NCBI GenBank assembly: GCA_032017425.1 | Contig: DALZPW010000012.1 | DNA from: Faucicola tetraodonis | Lineage (GTDB): Bacteria; Pseudomonadota; Gammaproteobacteria; Pseudomonadales; Moraxellaceae | Reading direction: 5' to 3' (one strand) | Length of the DNA stretch: 64,000 nucleotides | Shown here: positions 44,297-52,077 of the stretch, piece by piece | How positions within the stretch are numbered: the stretch's first letter is position 1 | How the letters are laid out: each line of letters opens with the position of its first letter | Made by a program: the position numbers and the translations under genes | Notes under the pieces: model-generated | What the model was told of the DNA's origin: nothing | What the model saw: only the letters and a program-made list of their open reading frames with translations | Databases searched by the model: none

Positions 44297-45166
44297 ATGA
44301 CTACTACCAACATGAATCGTAATAACGCCATTTACAAACGCCGCCGTCTAAGCAATGCTTTAGGACTGGTATTTGCCGGTTTGTCCATTGTATTTGGCTT
44401 GACCTTCTTAGGTTTAATTTTATTCAAATTGTTTTTATCAGGCTCGCATGCGTTATTGACCATGCCTATTTTTACGCAAGACACGCCATCGCCAAACGAA
44501 ATTGGCGGTCTTCGCAATGCGATTATCGGCTCAATCATGGTGACAGGATTGGGGCTTGTGGTCGGCACACCGATTGGTATCATGGCAGGTATTTATCTTG
44601 CTGAATTTGCCGAAAACAGCTGGCTTGGTAAAGTCACCCGTTTTATGAACGACATTTTGCTATCAGCACCATCGATTGTGATTGGTTTATTTATTTTTGC
44701 TTTGATGGTACAAGGTCGTAACTTCTCAGGTTGGGCAGGTGCAATGGCTTTAGCGCTCTTGGTTATTCCTGTGGTGGTACGTACCACCGAAAATATGCTC
44801 CGTCTAATTCCCAATACATTACGTGAAGCAGCTTATGCGTTAGGGACGCCAAAATGGAAACTGGTAACATCCGTTACTTTACGTGCTGCCAAAACTGGGG
44901 TATTAACAGGTATCTTACTGGCATTTGCGCGTATCTCGGGTGAGACCGCGCCGTTACTATTTACCGCGCTTAATAACCAATTCTTTAGTACCGATATGGG
45001 TCAACCCATTGCCAACTTACCAAACGTGATTTATCAATACGCCAGCCAACCATACCCTATTTCAAACCAATTGGCTTGGGCAGGTGCGTTACTCATCACC
45101 TTGGCGGTATTAACATTGAATATTTTGGCACGTGCGCTAAGTGGTAAAGAGCAATCATCACATTGA
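44297..45166 (+). CDS. pstA: Phosphate ABC transporter permease PstA
   Basis: A 289-residue partner permease with EIGGLRNAIIGSIMVTGLGLVVGTPIGIMAGIYLAEF, DILLSAPSIVIGLFIF, and the ATPase-docking loop REAAYALGTPKWKLVTSVTLRAAKTG. The C-terminal part (FARISGETAPLLFTAL) carries the conserved charged residues. It lies between pstC and pstB. Confidence 0.96.
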   Translation: MTTTNMNRNNAIYKRRRLSNALGLVFAGLSIVFGLTFLGLILFKLFLSGSHALLTMPIFTQDTPSPNEIGGLRNAIIGSIMVTGLGLVVGTPIGIMAGIYLAEFAENSWLGKVTRFMNDILLSAPSIVIGLFIFALMVQGRNFSGWAGAMALALLVIPVVVRTTENMLRLIPNTLREAAYALGTPKWKLVTSVTLRAAKTGVLTGILLAFARISGETAPLLFTALNNQFFSTDMGQPIANLPNVIYQYASQPYPISNQLAWAGALLITLAVLTLNILARALSGKEQSSH

Positions 45167-45227
45167 TGATCAATAGAAGATTAAAGCTATTTGCTAGTAT
45201 CAAACAAATTTTATTAAGGTATTCATC

Positions 45228-45983
45228 ATGACCGCAAAAATGCAAATTCGTAATTTAGATTTTTATTACGGTAAATTTTTAGCCCTTAAAAATATCAACA
45301 TCGATATCGCTGACAAAAAAGTCACCGCGTTTATCGGACCGTCAGGCTGTGGTAAATCAACGTTACTGCGTACCTTTAACCGCATGTATGACCTCTACCC
45401 AGGCATGAGTGCCACGGGCGAAATCAACCTAGATGGACAAAACATCTTGGATAAATCGGTGGACGTCAACTTGCTGCGTGCTCGCGTGGGTATGGTATTC
45501 CAAAAACCAACGCCATTTCCAATGTCAATCTATGACAACGTGGCATTCGGTGTGCGTCTGTACGAAAGCTTAAGCCGCGCTGAGCTAGACGAGCGCGTTG
45601 AATGGGCGCTCAAAAAATCGGCACTATGGACTGAAGTCAAAGATAAACTTAAAGCATCGGGTCTGTCATTGTCGGGTGGTCAGCAGCAGCGTCTATGTAT
45701 CGCCCGCGGTGTGGCAACCCGTCCTGAAGTATTGCTACTAGACGAACCCACCTCGGCACTTGACCCTATCTCAACAGGCTCAATTGAAGATTTGATTTCA
45801 GACCTAAAAAATGATTACACCATCGCCATCGTCACCCACAACATGCAGCAAGCGGCACGGGTGTCTGACTATACCGCGTTTATGTACTTAGGCGAAATGA
45901 TGGAAATGGGGGATACCGATAAAATGTTCACCAACCCAGACCGTAAAGAAACTGAAGAATACATTACGGGTAAATTCGGCTAA
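45228..45983 (+). CDS. pstB: Phosphate ABC transporter ATP-binding protein PstB
   Basis: A 251-residue ATPase with Walker A GPSGCGKST, LSGGQQQR signature, LLLDEPTSALDPIS Walker B and a C-terminal GKFG. The first residues (MTAKMQIRNLDFYYGKFLALKNI) are those of PstB. It ends the operon with a terminator at 46030. The regulatory protein PhoU, usually next, is not in this window. Confidence 0.97.
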   Translation: MTAKMQIRNLDFYYGKFLALKNINIDIADKKVTAFIGPSGCGKSTLLRTFNRMYDLYPGMSATGEINLDGQNILDKSVDVNLLRARVGMVFQKPTPFPMSIYDNVAFGVRLYESLSRAELDERVEWALKKSALWTEVKDKLKASGLSLSGGQQQRLCIARGVATRPEVLLLDEPTSALDPISTGSIEDLISDLKNDYTIAIVTHNMQQAARVSDYTAFMYLGEMMEMGDTDKMFTNPDRKETEEYITGKFG

Positions 45984-46029
45984 GCTATTTTTTCGTTATT
46001 GGCTATCTGCTCATCATTTAGCCCATCAC

Positions 46030-46058
46030 AATACCTCGCTGGTGCGGGGTATTTTTTT
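46030..46058 (+). terminator. Terminator of the pst operon
   Basis: AATACCtCGC and GCGgGGTATT form the stem around TGGT, followed by a run of T. Confidence 0.9.
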
Positions 46059-46097
46059 GCTTAAACTTCTAAGCTCAATCAGAGCAAAATAAATATT

Positions 46098-46116
46098 GAT
46101 AACGATTCTCATTTAC
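46098..46116. promoter_or_regulatory. Fur box ahead of the iron uptake operon
   Basis: GATAACGATTCTCATTTAC matches the 19-bp consensus GATAATGATAATCATTATC at 14 positions. It lies about 66 bp ahead of the EfeO-like start codon, so iron repression is likely. Confidence 0.75.
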
Positions 46117-46181
46117 CCTATAATTCGCCAATTGTCATTATTTTTTTATTTTTTATCACTTTTTACTTTTAAGGATGTTTT

Positions 46182-47066
46182 ATGTTGAGCCGTACTTTTA
46201 CCTTATCAATATTACCTCTAGCGATATCTGCATTACTATTGACGGCTTGCCAAAAAACCGAACAAAAAACCGACGTAGCACCTGCTGCAAGTGCAACGAC
46301 TAACGCTTCTGCAGTCACAGCGTCGGCGCAGAGCTCAGTTGATTTGAGTAAAGAAACGGCGGAATACAAAGCTTGGGTACAAACCCAAATTGATAGCTTG
46401 CTCGCCGATACCCAAAAATTTGTCGCACTGCTCGAAGCGGGTAAATTAGAAGAGGCGAAGGCGTTATACCCAAAAGCGCGCATGTATTATGAGCGCTCAG
46501 AGCCGATTGCTGAAAGTTTTGGCGACCTTGACCCGCGTATCGATAACCGTGAAGCCGACCTTGAGCCCAATGAAGCATGGACAGGCTTCCATGCGATTGA
46601 AAAAATCTTGTGGACGCAAAATACCACCAAAGGCACCGAAAAACTGGGTAAACAACTGATTGCAGATGTTAAAGAATTGCACGCCAAAATTCCAACAGCA
46701 GAGGTCACAGGCGACTTGATGGTACAAGGTGCAGTAGATTTGCTCAATGAAGTATCAACGAGCAAAATCACCGGCGAAGAAGAAATTTTCTCGCATACAG
46801 ACTTGTATGATTTTAAAGCCAATATTGAAGGTGCTGAGAAAATATTTGCCATTTTAAAACCAAAAATCCAAGCCAAAAACCCAGCGTTAGTCACGGAGCT
46901 TGAGCAAAAATTTGGTGCAGTCAACCAACTACTTGCCAAACACCAAGTCGGGCAACAAGACTATAAATCCTATAAAGAGCTAACCCCTGCAGATACCAAG
47001 GCGCTAGCCGAAGCGGTGAATAAACTCGGCGAACCCTTAGCGCAGATGGGCATTGTATTGCAATAA
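46182..47066 (+). CDS. efeO: EfeO/EfeM-type imelysin (M75) lipoprotein
   Basis: A 294-residue lipoprotein (lipobox LTAC, Cys23) with one M75 (imelysin-like) domain. It carries AYKAWVQTQIDSLL, AKALYPKARMYYERSEPIAESFGDLDPRID and GFHAIEKILW, the HxxE-type site associated with iron binding in this family. The classic EfeO has an N-terminal cupredoxin domain; it is missing here, so the protein is of the EfeM kind. Role: presents ferric or ferrous iron to the EfeU permease together with EfeB. It leads the operon behind a Fur box. Confidence 0.9.
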   Translation: MLSRTFTLSILPLAISALLLTACQKTEQKTDVAPAASATTNASAVTASAQSSVDLSKETAEYKAWVQTQIDSLLADTQKFVALLEAGKLEEAKALYPKARMYYERSEPIAESFGDLDPRIDNREADLEPNEAWTGFHAIEKILWTQNTTKGTEKLGKQLIADVKELHAKIPTAEVTGDLMVQGAVDLLNEVSTSKITGEEEIFSHTDLYDFKANIEGAEKIFAILKPKIQAKNPALVTELEQKFGAVNQLLAKHQVGQQDYKSYKELTPADTKALAEAVNKLGEPLAQMGIVLQ

Positions 47067-47145
47067 GTCAAAGGTGAAGCAAAAAATTGCTTCACTTGAC
47101 GGTTTTAGGGTGGAATAAAAAGGTCAGTACGGTGTTAGAGGCAGT

Positions 47146-48486
47146 ATGAAACATAGTAAATTAGATAAGCAAGCGCAAGAAACAGGGGTGGGATTAAAAA
47201 CGTCAAATCGTCGCAGTTTTTTACGCCAATTTGGTGCGCTCAGTGTCGCAGGCGCAGGTTTAGCCGTGTCGGCCTGTCAGCAAAAACCAAGCGAAAACTT
47301 ACCTAACTTGCAAGCTTTAGATGGCAATCAGTCCAAAGATAGCGATAAAAACGAAAATCCTAAACATGCCGGTAGTGATGCCAATACTACCAAAAATAGT
47401 TTTGCGGATGTCAAATATGATTTTTATGGCGAACACCAAGCAGGCATTACCACGCCGTCACAGCGTAATATTTATTTTTTGGTGATGGATTTACATACCG
47501 ATAAGCTTGATGATGTCAAACAGATGTTCAAAGACTGGACAACCTATGCGGCCAATTTGACGCAAGGTAAAAACATCAAAGCGTATGAAAAGAACCCGTT
47601 TGTGCCCCCAACCGACACAGGCGAAGCAGACAGCATGGGCGCGTACGGATTGACGTTGACCTTTGGTATTAGCCCAAGTTTTCTAAAAAAAATGGGACTG
47701 ACTCATAAGCAGCCCAAAGAATTCCAAGACTTGCCCAAGTTCCCGCGCGATCAATTACGAGAAAATTTGACGGGGGGTGATATCTGTATTCAAGCCTGCG
47801 CCGAAGATGCCCAAGTGGCGTTCCATGCGGTACGGCAACTGGTTCGGCAAGCGCGTTCTAATATTACCATGCGTTGGAGTCAGTCAGGTTTTGTTGGGTT
47901 TGATACCGGCAATCATACGCCCCGTAATTTATTCGGCTTTAAAGACGGCACTGCCAACCAAAGCACCATCAAAGCTGCGGACAAAAACCTATGGGCGGAC
48001 GCGCCTGATTGGATGAAAGGCGGCACTTATTTGGTCACTCGCATCATCCAAATGCATCTTGAAACTTGGGATCGCACCTCGCTTAAAGGTCAAGAAGACA
48101 CCTTTGGTCGACATCGTGATAGCGGCGCGGCGATTGGACAAAAAGGCGAATTTGACACCTTTGATGTGCACGCCAAAGACGCGCAGGGTAAAGCAGTGAT
48201 ACCTGAAATTTCCCACATGGGACTGGCAAAACGCACAGGCGTGGAGATGCTACGCCGTTCGTATTCTTACAGTAGCGGCATTAACCCAGCCACCGGGCAG
48301 TTTGATTCAGGGCTGCTGTTTATTTCATTTCAAAAATCGCCCGAACAATTTATTATTATCCAAAATGCCCTAGGTCGTCTTGATAAAATGAATGAATACA
48401 CCACCCACATTGGCAGTGGGCTATTTGCTTGCTTCGGTGGTATCCTGCAAGGTGGCTACATTGGACAAGCATTATTTGAAGCTTAA
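47146..48486 (+). CDS. efeB: Dye-decolorizing heme peroxidase EfeB with Tat-lipoprotein-like signal
   Basis: A 446-residue DyP-type peroxidase, exported in folded form: a Tat motif NRRSFLRQFG (residues 21-30) precedes a hydrophobic segment ending in a lipobox-like VSAC with Cys44. The mature protein has the DyP GFKDGTANQ motif (distal Asp) and an RDSGAAIG segment (heme-pocket arginine), and a His-containing C-terminal half. EfeB oxidises ferrous iron or releases iron from heme. It lies between the M75 protein gene and the FTR1 permease gene. Confidence 0.92.
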   Translation: MKHSKLDKQAQETGVGLKTSNRRSFLRQFGALSVAGAGLAVSACQQKPSENLPNLQALDGNQSKDSDKNENPKHAGSDANTTKNSFADVKYDFYGEHQAGITTPSQRNIYFLVMDLHTDKLDDVKQMFKDWTTYAANLTQGKNIKAYEKNPFVPPTDTGEADSMGAYGLTLTFGISPSFLKKMGLTHKQPKEFQDLPKFPRDQLRENLTGGDICIQACAEDAQVAFHAVRQLVRQARSNITMRWSQSGFVGFDTGNHTPRNLFGFKDGTANQSTIKAADKNLWADAPDWMKGGTYLVTRIIQMHLETWDRTSLKGQEDTFGRHRDSGAAIGQKGEFDTFDVHAKDAQGKAVIPEISHMGLAKRTGVEMLRRSYSYSSGINPATGQFDSGLLFISFQKSPEQFIIIQNALGRLDKMNEYTTHIGSGLFACFGGILQGGYIGQALFEA

Positions 48487-48548
48487 AGTTAAAATGCAAC
48501 ATCCATCACTTAAAATAGACGGTTAAATAGACGGTTAAAAAGTTACTC

Positions 48549-50345
48549 ATGATAAACATCACCCAAAAAACCTTGCTAAGTTTTGCTCTAGCAAGTTCGC
48601 TGCTCATCAGTAGCCAAGGCTTACAAGCCCAGCAACCAACGCCTGCAAGTGCCCAGATAGCGACGCAAGCCAGTCAACCAGCCAGCAAAAAGCTGAATTT
48701 AAGCCCTATTTTTATCAACCTATCCGACGCGATGGCGGCGATTAAAGCCAATGATGCCTCAAAAGCCAAGGGCACCCTTCTACAAATTCAAACAGCCTTT
48801 GATGCCATAGATGCAACGGCAAAAAATTCCACGCTTGGGCAACAGACAAGCCAAGCGATTGGGCAAGCCATCAGTAATCCCACAGAAGCCAATTTATCAG
48901 CCGTGTCAAATGCGTTATATGCCTTTGAAAAAGAACAAAATCCTGTAGATTACAGCACGAAGCGAAAAGAGTTTGCCAAAAAAATGGTACCGGCGTATGA
49001 TAATCTTAATCAAGTCATACAACGTGCAGCGCCGACAGATGTCGAAGCGTTACGGGCGGCTTACAACCAGTTTAATGCCGTTTGGCTAGGTAATGAGCGG
49101 GTCGTACGCAATACCAGTATGGGGCACTACGGCAAAATCGAAACACCCATGGCGCTGATGCGAGTGGCGATTGAAACCCAACCCATCAATATGGCGCAAA
49201 TCAAAACCCAATCTGCTGCGCTAAAAGATGCCATCGACAGTTATAACAAGGGTGACGTAGCTGCTGTACAAACCACACAAACCGTCACTCTAGCAGATAG
49301 TATCCAGCTACTGCGCGATGGTTTACAGGCGTTTAAAACAAACGACGCAGCAACTGGTCAAGCCAAGTTAGGCGAGTTTATTAGTATATGGCCAACGGTC
49401 GAAGGCGATGTCAGAACGCGTAACCCTAGCCTATATAATCGGGTGGAAAGTCAAATTCCGTTAGTCATGGCGAAGGGGCAAGACCCTAAACAGCAGCAGA
49501 CACTGCAATCGATTATCAATGAATTGGCGGCAATCAATCCAACAGCCCAATATACCGCGGTTGACTCGATGCTGATTCTGCTTCGAGAAGGGTTAGAAGC
49601 CTTATTGATTGTCATCTCGCTGTTATCGGCTTTAACCGCTGCCAAACAAGTCAAAGCCAAAAAATGGGTGTATGCTGGTGTCGCTTTTGGCTTACTTGCC
49701 AGTATCGCAGGTGCGATGGCATTACAGCTATTATTCCCTGCGGTGACTTCTGCCGCCAATCGTGAGATGTTTGAAGGGGTCATCGGCATCGTTGCGGTCA
49801 TTATGATGATCGGCATTGGCGCGTGGCTACATAGCAAATCATCCGTCCAATCATGGAACGCTTATATCAAGCGTCATATGGGACAGGCCATGACGGCAGG
49901 TAGCTTTGTGTCGTTATTTGGATTGAGCTTTTTATCCGTGTTTCGAGAAGGCGCAGAGACCATATTGTTTTATGTCGGTATATTACCCAATATCAGCATG
50001 AGTAATTTTTTAACTGGGATTGGTTTGGCGCTTGTAGCACTGGCAGCAGTGGCTTGGGCGATGCTAAAAACCTCAGTTAAATTACCGATTCCACAGTTGT
50101 TTAAAGTCTTAACTTGGGTGATTTATTTACTGGGCTTTAAGATTTTAGGTGTCAGTTTGCACGCCCTGCAATTGACAGGGTATCTGCCGATGACCGCCAT
50201 GAGCCGCTTGCCCGCCATTGAATGGCTAGGATTTTACCCAACGCTACAGACATTTTTGGCACAAATCGGCTATATTATTATCCTTATTGGTATCAATCTT
50301 TGGATGAAAAACCATCAACGTCAGCAAACGGCTGCCTTGGCATAA
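48549..50345 (+). CDS. efeU: FTR1-family iron permease with long N-terminal extension (EfeU-like)
   Basis: A 598-residue iron permease. Residues from about 335 onward form an FTR1 channel of seven or so helices with the iron-binding REGLE motif (R346) and second REGAE motif (R466), both intact. The first 330 residues consist of a signal peptide (about 27 residues) and a helical periplasmic region, partly repeated, whereas the E. coli EfeU is only about 276 residues. The extension contains RVAIETQP and YNKGDVAAV segments that recall imelysin-like helices, but I cannot assign a family. It is the last gene of the operon. Confidence 0.88.
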   Translation: MINITQKTLLSFALASSLLISSQGLQAQQPTPASAQIATQASQPASKKLNLSPIFINLSDAMAAIKANDASKAKGTLLQIQTAFDAIDATAKNSTLGQQTSQAIGQAISNPTEANLSAVSNALYAFEKEQNPVDYSTKRKEFAKKMVPAYDNLNQVIQRAAPTDVEALRAAYNQFNAVWLGNERVVRNTSMGHYGKIETPMALMRVAIETQPINMAQIKTQSAALKDAIDSYNKGDVAAVQTTQTVTLADSIQLLRDGLQAFKTNDAATGQAKLGEFISIWPTVEGDVRTRNPSLYNRVESQIPLVMAKGQDPKQQQTLQSIINELAAINPTAQYTAVDSMLILLREGLEALLIVISLLSALTAAKQVKAKKWVYAGVAFGLLASIAGAMALQLLFPAVTSAANREMFEGVIGIVAVIMMIGIGAWLHSKSSVQSWNAYIKRHMGQAMTAGSFVSLFGLSFLSVFREGAETILFYVGILPNISMSNFLTGIGLALVALAAVAWAMLKTSVKLPIPQLFKVLTWVIYLLGFKILGVSLHALQLTGYLPMTAMSRLPAIEWLGFYPTLQTFLAQIGYIIILIGINLWMKNHQRQQTAALA

Positions 50346-50370
50346 CTTTTAACCAAAGAATATCAACGCC

Positions 50371-50405
50371 ATAAAAAAATGGGTAAAACTTATTTACCCA
50401 TTTGG
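50371..50405 (-). terminator. Terminator of rsfS
   Basis: On the minus strand AAATGGGTAAA pairs with TTTACCCATTT, followed by TTTTT. On the plus strand it lacks a good T run. Confidence 0.82.
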
Positions 50406-50486
50406 TTGTAGCGTCTAGTTCATAACGCATAGTTTGCATAACATAGTTTATATAATAGTGTAGTCTAAACTAGGCTATAGACTATA

Positions 50487-50888
50487 CTACGCCGTTTTTT
50501 CCATACGCTCGCGCTGCGATTGACCTTGCCATAAGCCTTCTAGGTCATAAAACGTGCGTGCTTGTGGCATCATCACATGCACCACCACAGCGCCCAAATC
50601 AATCAAGGTCCAATCACTGGTGCCTTGACCTTCCACACCAATCGGATTAAATCCTGCTTGCTTCGCTTTCATCGCGACATGGTCGGCAACCGCTTTAAGG
50701 TGGCGGGTAGATGTCCCTTCGGCAATCACGATACGCTCCATGACTTCAGTCATATCAGCAACATCGAGTACGGTAATGTTTTTGGCTTTTAAATCATCCA
50801 AGGCATCTTGAACGATGTCAAGGCAAGTGGTTAACTGTTGGTGGGCAGGGTGTTGATTGACTAAACTAGCAAATTGGGTATCGGTCAT
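50487..50888 (-). CDS. rsfS: Ribosomal silencing factor RsfS
   Basis: Binds ribosomal protein uL14 and prevents joining of ribosomal subunits in nutrient-poor conditions. The 133-residue protein has the family core: DALDDLKAKNITVLDV, ATEGTSTRHLKAVADHV-like IVIAEGTSTRHLKAVADHV, GVEGQGTSDWTLIDLGAVVVHVM and a RTFYDLEGLW ending. Its N-terminus is about 15 residues longer than usual. nadD lies upstream on the same strand as in most proteobacteria, with a 144-bp gap. Confidence 0.95.
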   Translation of the reverse strand: MTDTQFASLVNQHPAHQQLTTCLDIVQDALDDLKAKNITVLDVADMTEVMERIVIAEGTSTRHLKAVADHVAMKAKQAGFNPIGVEGQGTSDWTLIDLGAVVVHVMMPQARTFYDLEGLWQGQSQRERMEKTA

Positions 50889-51032
50889 AAATGCGTGGAT
50901 TCCATGGATTGGGTCATAATGATTGGGTTATAAGGGTAGCTTAAAATAGGATCATGACAATCCTAAAAAAAGTGCGCTATTTTAACAAAAATCTAACGCA
51001 CAGGTTATCAAAAAATGTAAATCAATATCAGG

Positions 51033-51785
51033 CTAAACGTGTGGGGCATATAACTGATGCTCAACAATATACCGATAAACCTCCCTCGGTAAACTTAGCC
51101 GCGCTTGCTGTCGTTGTCGAGCTTCTACGCTGTATAGCCAAGCTCTGATATCACGACTGGCGATATCAGGCACGACAAACTTATCAATATAAATATGGTT
51201 AGTGGTTTGATTTATCAAGTCTTTTGGTGAATGAATGATAAAAGGCACTAGCCGATTATCAATATTTATATTAGGGGGTTTATCCGTATTGGCCAAAGCA
51301 TTTTGGTTTAAGTTTTGGTGTAAAGTGTGGCTTAAATTGTGGCTAAGGCTGCCCAAGGCAGGACGGGGTAGTACCCATAGATTGGTCAGCGAAAGCAGCT
51401 CAAAGCCGCGATACCATTTATCAAGTTGTTCAACACTGTCTTGCCCAAGGACAAAAATCAGTAGGTCATTGGGGTAACGCTGTTTAAATTCACTCAAGGT
51501 ATGAAAGCTATACACAGGCGGCTGACACTGCAGCTCAGTTTCATCAATCGACAAAAAAGGCACATCGCCAATCGCAAGCCTAAGCATTTCAAGGCGCTGC
51601 TGGTTGGAAGTTGGCTTGGTTTTTAAGGGCGAACCTGCCGTAGGCAATAATTTGGCGATGATATCAACGTTGGGGAAGGCGCGCATGAGCTCATGGTACA
51701 CATGCGCAATCATCTGTAAATGCGCCAAATGTATCGGATCAAATGAGCCACCCAACCAGACACGAATACAGCGAGGCATTGTCAT
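51033..51785 (-). CDS. nadD: Nicotinate-nucleotide adenylyltransferase
   Basis: Makes deamido-NAD from nicotinate mononucleotide and ATP. The protein, about 250 residues from ATG 51785, has the nucleotidyltransferase motif GGSFDPIHLAHL, LLPTAGSPLK, FVLGQDSVEQLDKWYRGFELL and a C-terminal SRDIRAWL/SLPREVYRYI segment. An insertion of about 45 polar residues (NLSHTLHQNLNQ onward) lies before the C-terminal block and makes it longer than the usual 210-220. The start at 51785 or 51779 is uncertain; an AGG precedes both. Confidence 0.93.
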   Translation of the reverse strand: MTMPRCIRVWLGGSFDPIHLAHLQMIAHVYHELMRAFPNVDIIAKLLPTAGSPLKTKPTSNQQRLEMLRLAIGDVPFLSIDETELQCQPPVYSFHTLSEFKQRYPNDLLIFVLGQDSVEQLDKWYRGFELLSLTNLWVLPRPALGSLSHNLSHTLHQNLNQNALANTDKPPNINIDNRLVPFIIHSPKDLINQTTNHIYIDKFVVPDIASRDIRAWLYSVEARQRQQARLSLPREVYRYIVEHQLYAPHV

Positions 51786-52033
51786 AATCAAATGCCTAAT
51801 TTAAAGTTGGGGTAAAGAAAACTAAAATCCTTCATCATCACTGACACATCTTACGGTTGGTTTGCCGGTTCATCGGTTGGTACATTGCGCACAAAAATCA
51901 CTTTGTGCAGAATTTTACCATAAAGCAATTTTTGGGCATAACAGATTGTGGCGCACTAGCCTAGTGGTGGAACAGTAGCCTTACATTGCTATTTAAGCCG
52001 ATATCCTGTGTGACAGGCAATTGTGACAGACAA

Positions 52034-52068
52034 CAAAAAGGTGAGTGTCAAACTCACCTTTTTTTAAA
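52034..52068. terminator. Bidirectional terminator after pta
   Basis: AAAGGTGAGT and ACTCACCTTT form a 10-bp stem around five bases, with A before and T after. Confidence 0.9.
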
Positions 52069-52077
52069 TATAAACGC

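Noticed and set aside
50371..50405. Hairpin after the iron operon as its terminator
   Set aside because: The T run is on the minus strand side, so it serves rsfS; efeU has no clear terminator of its own.
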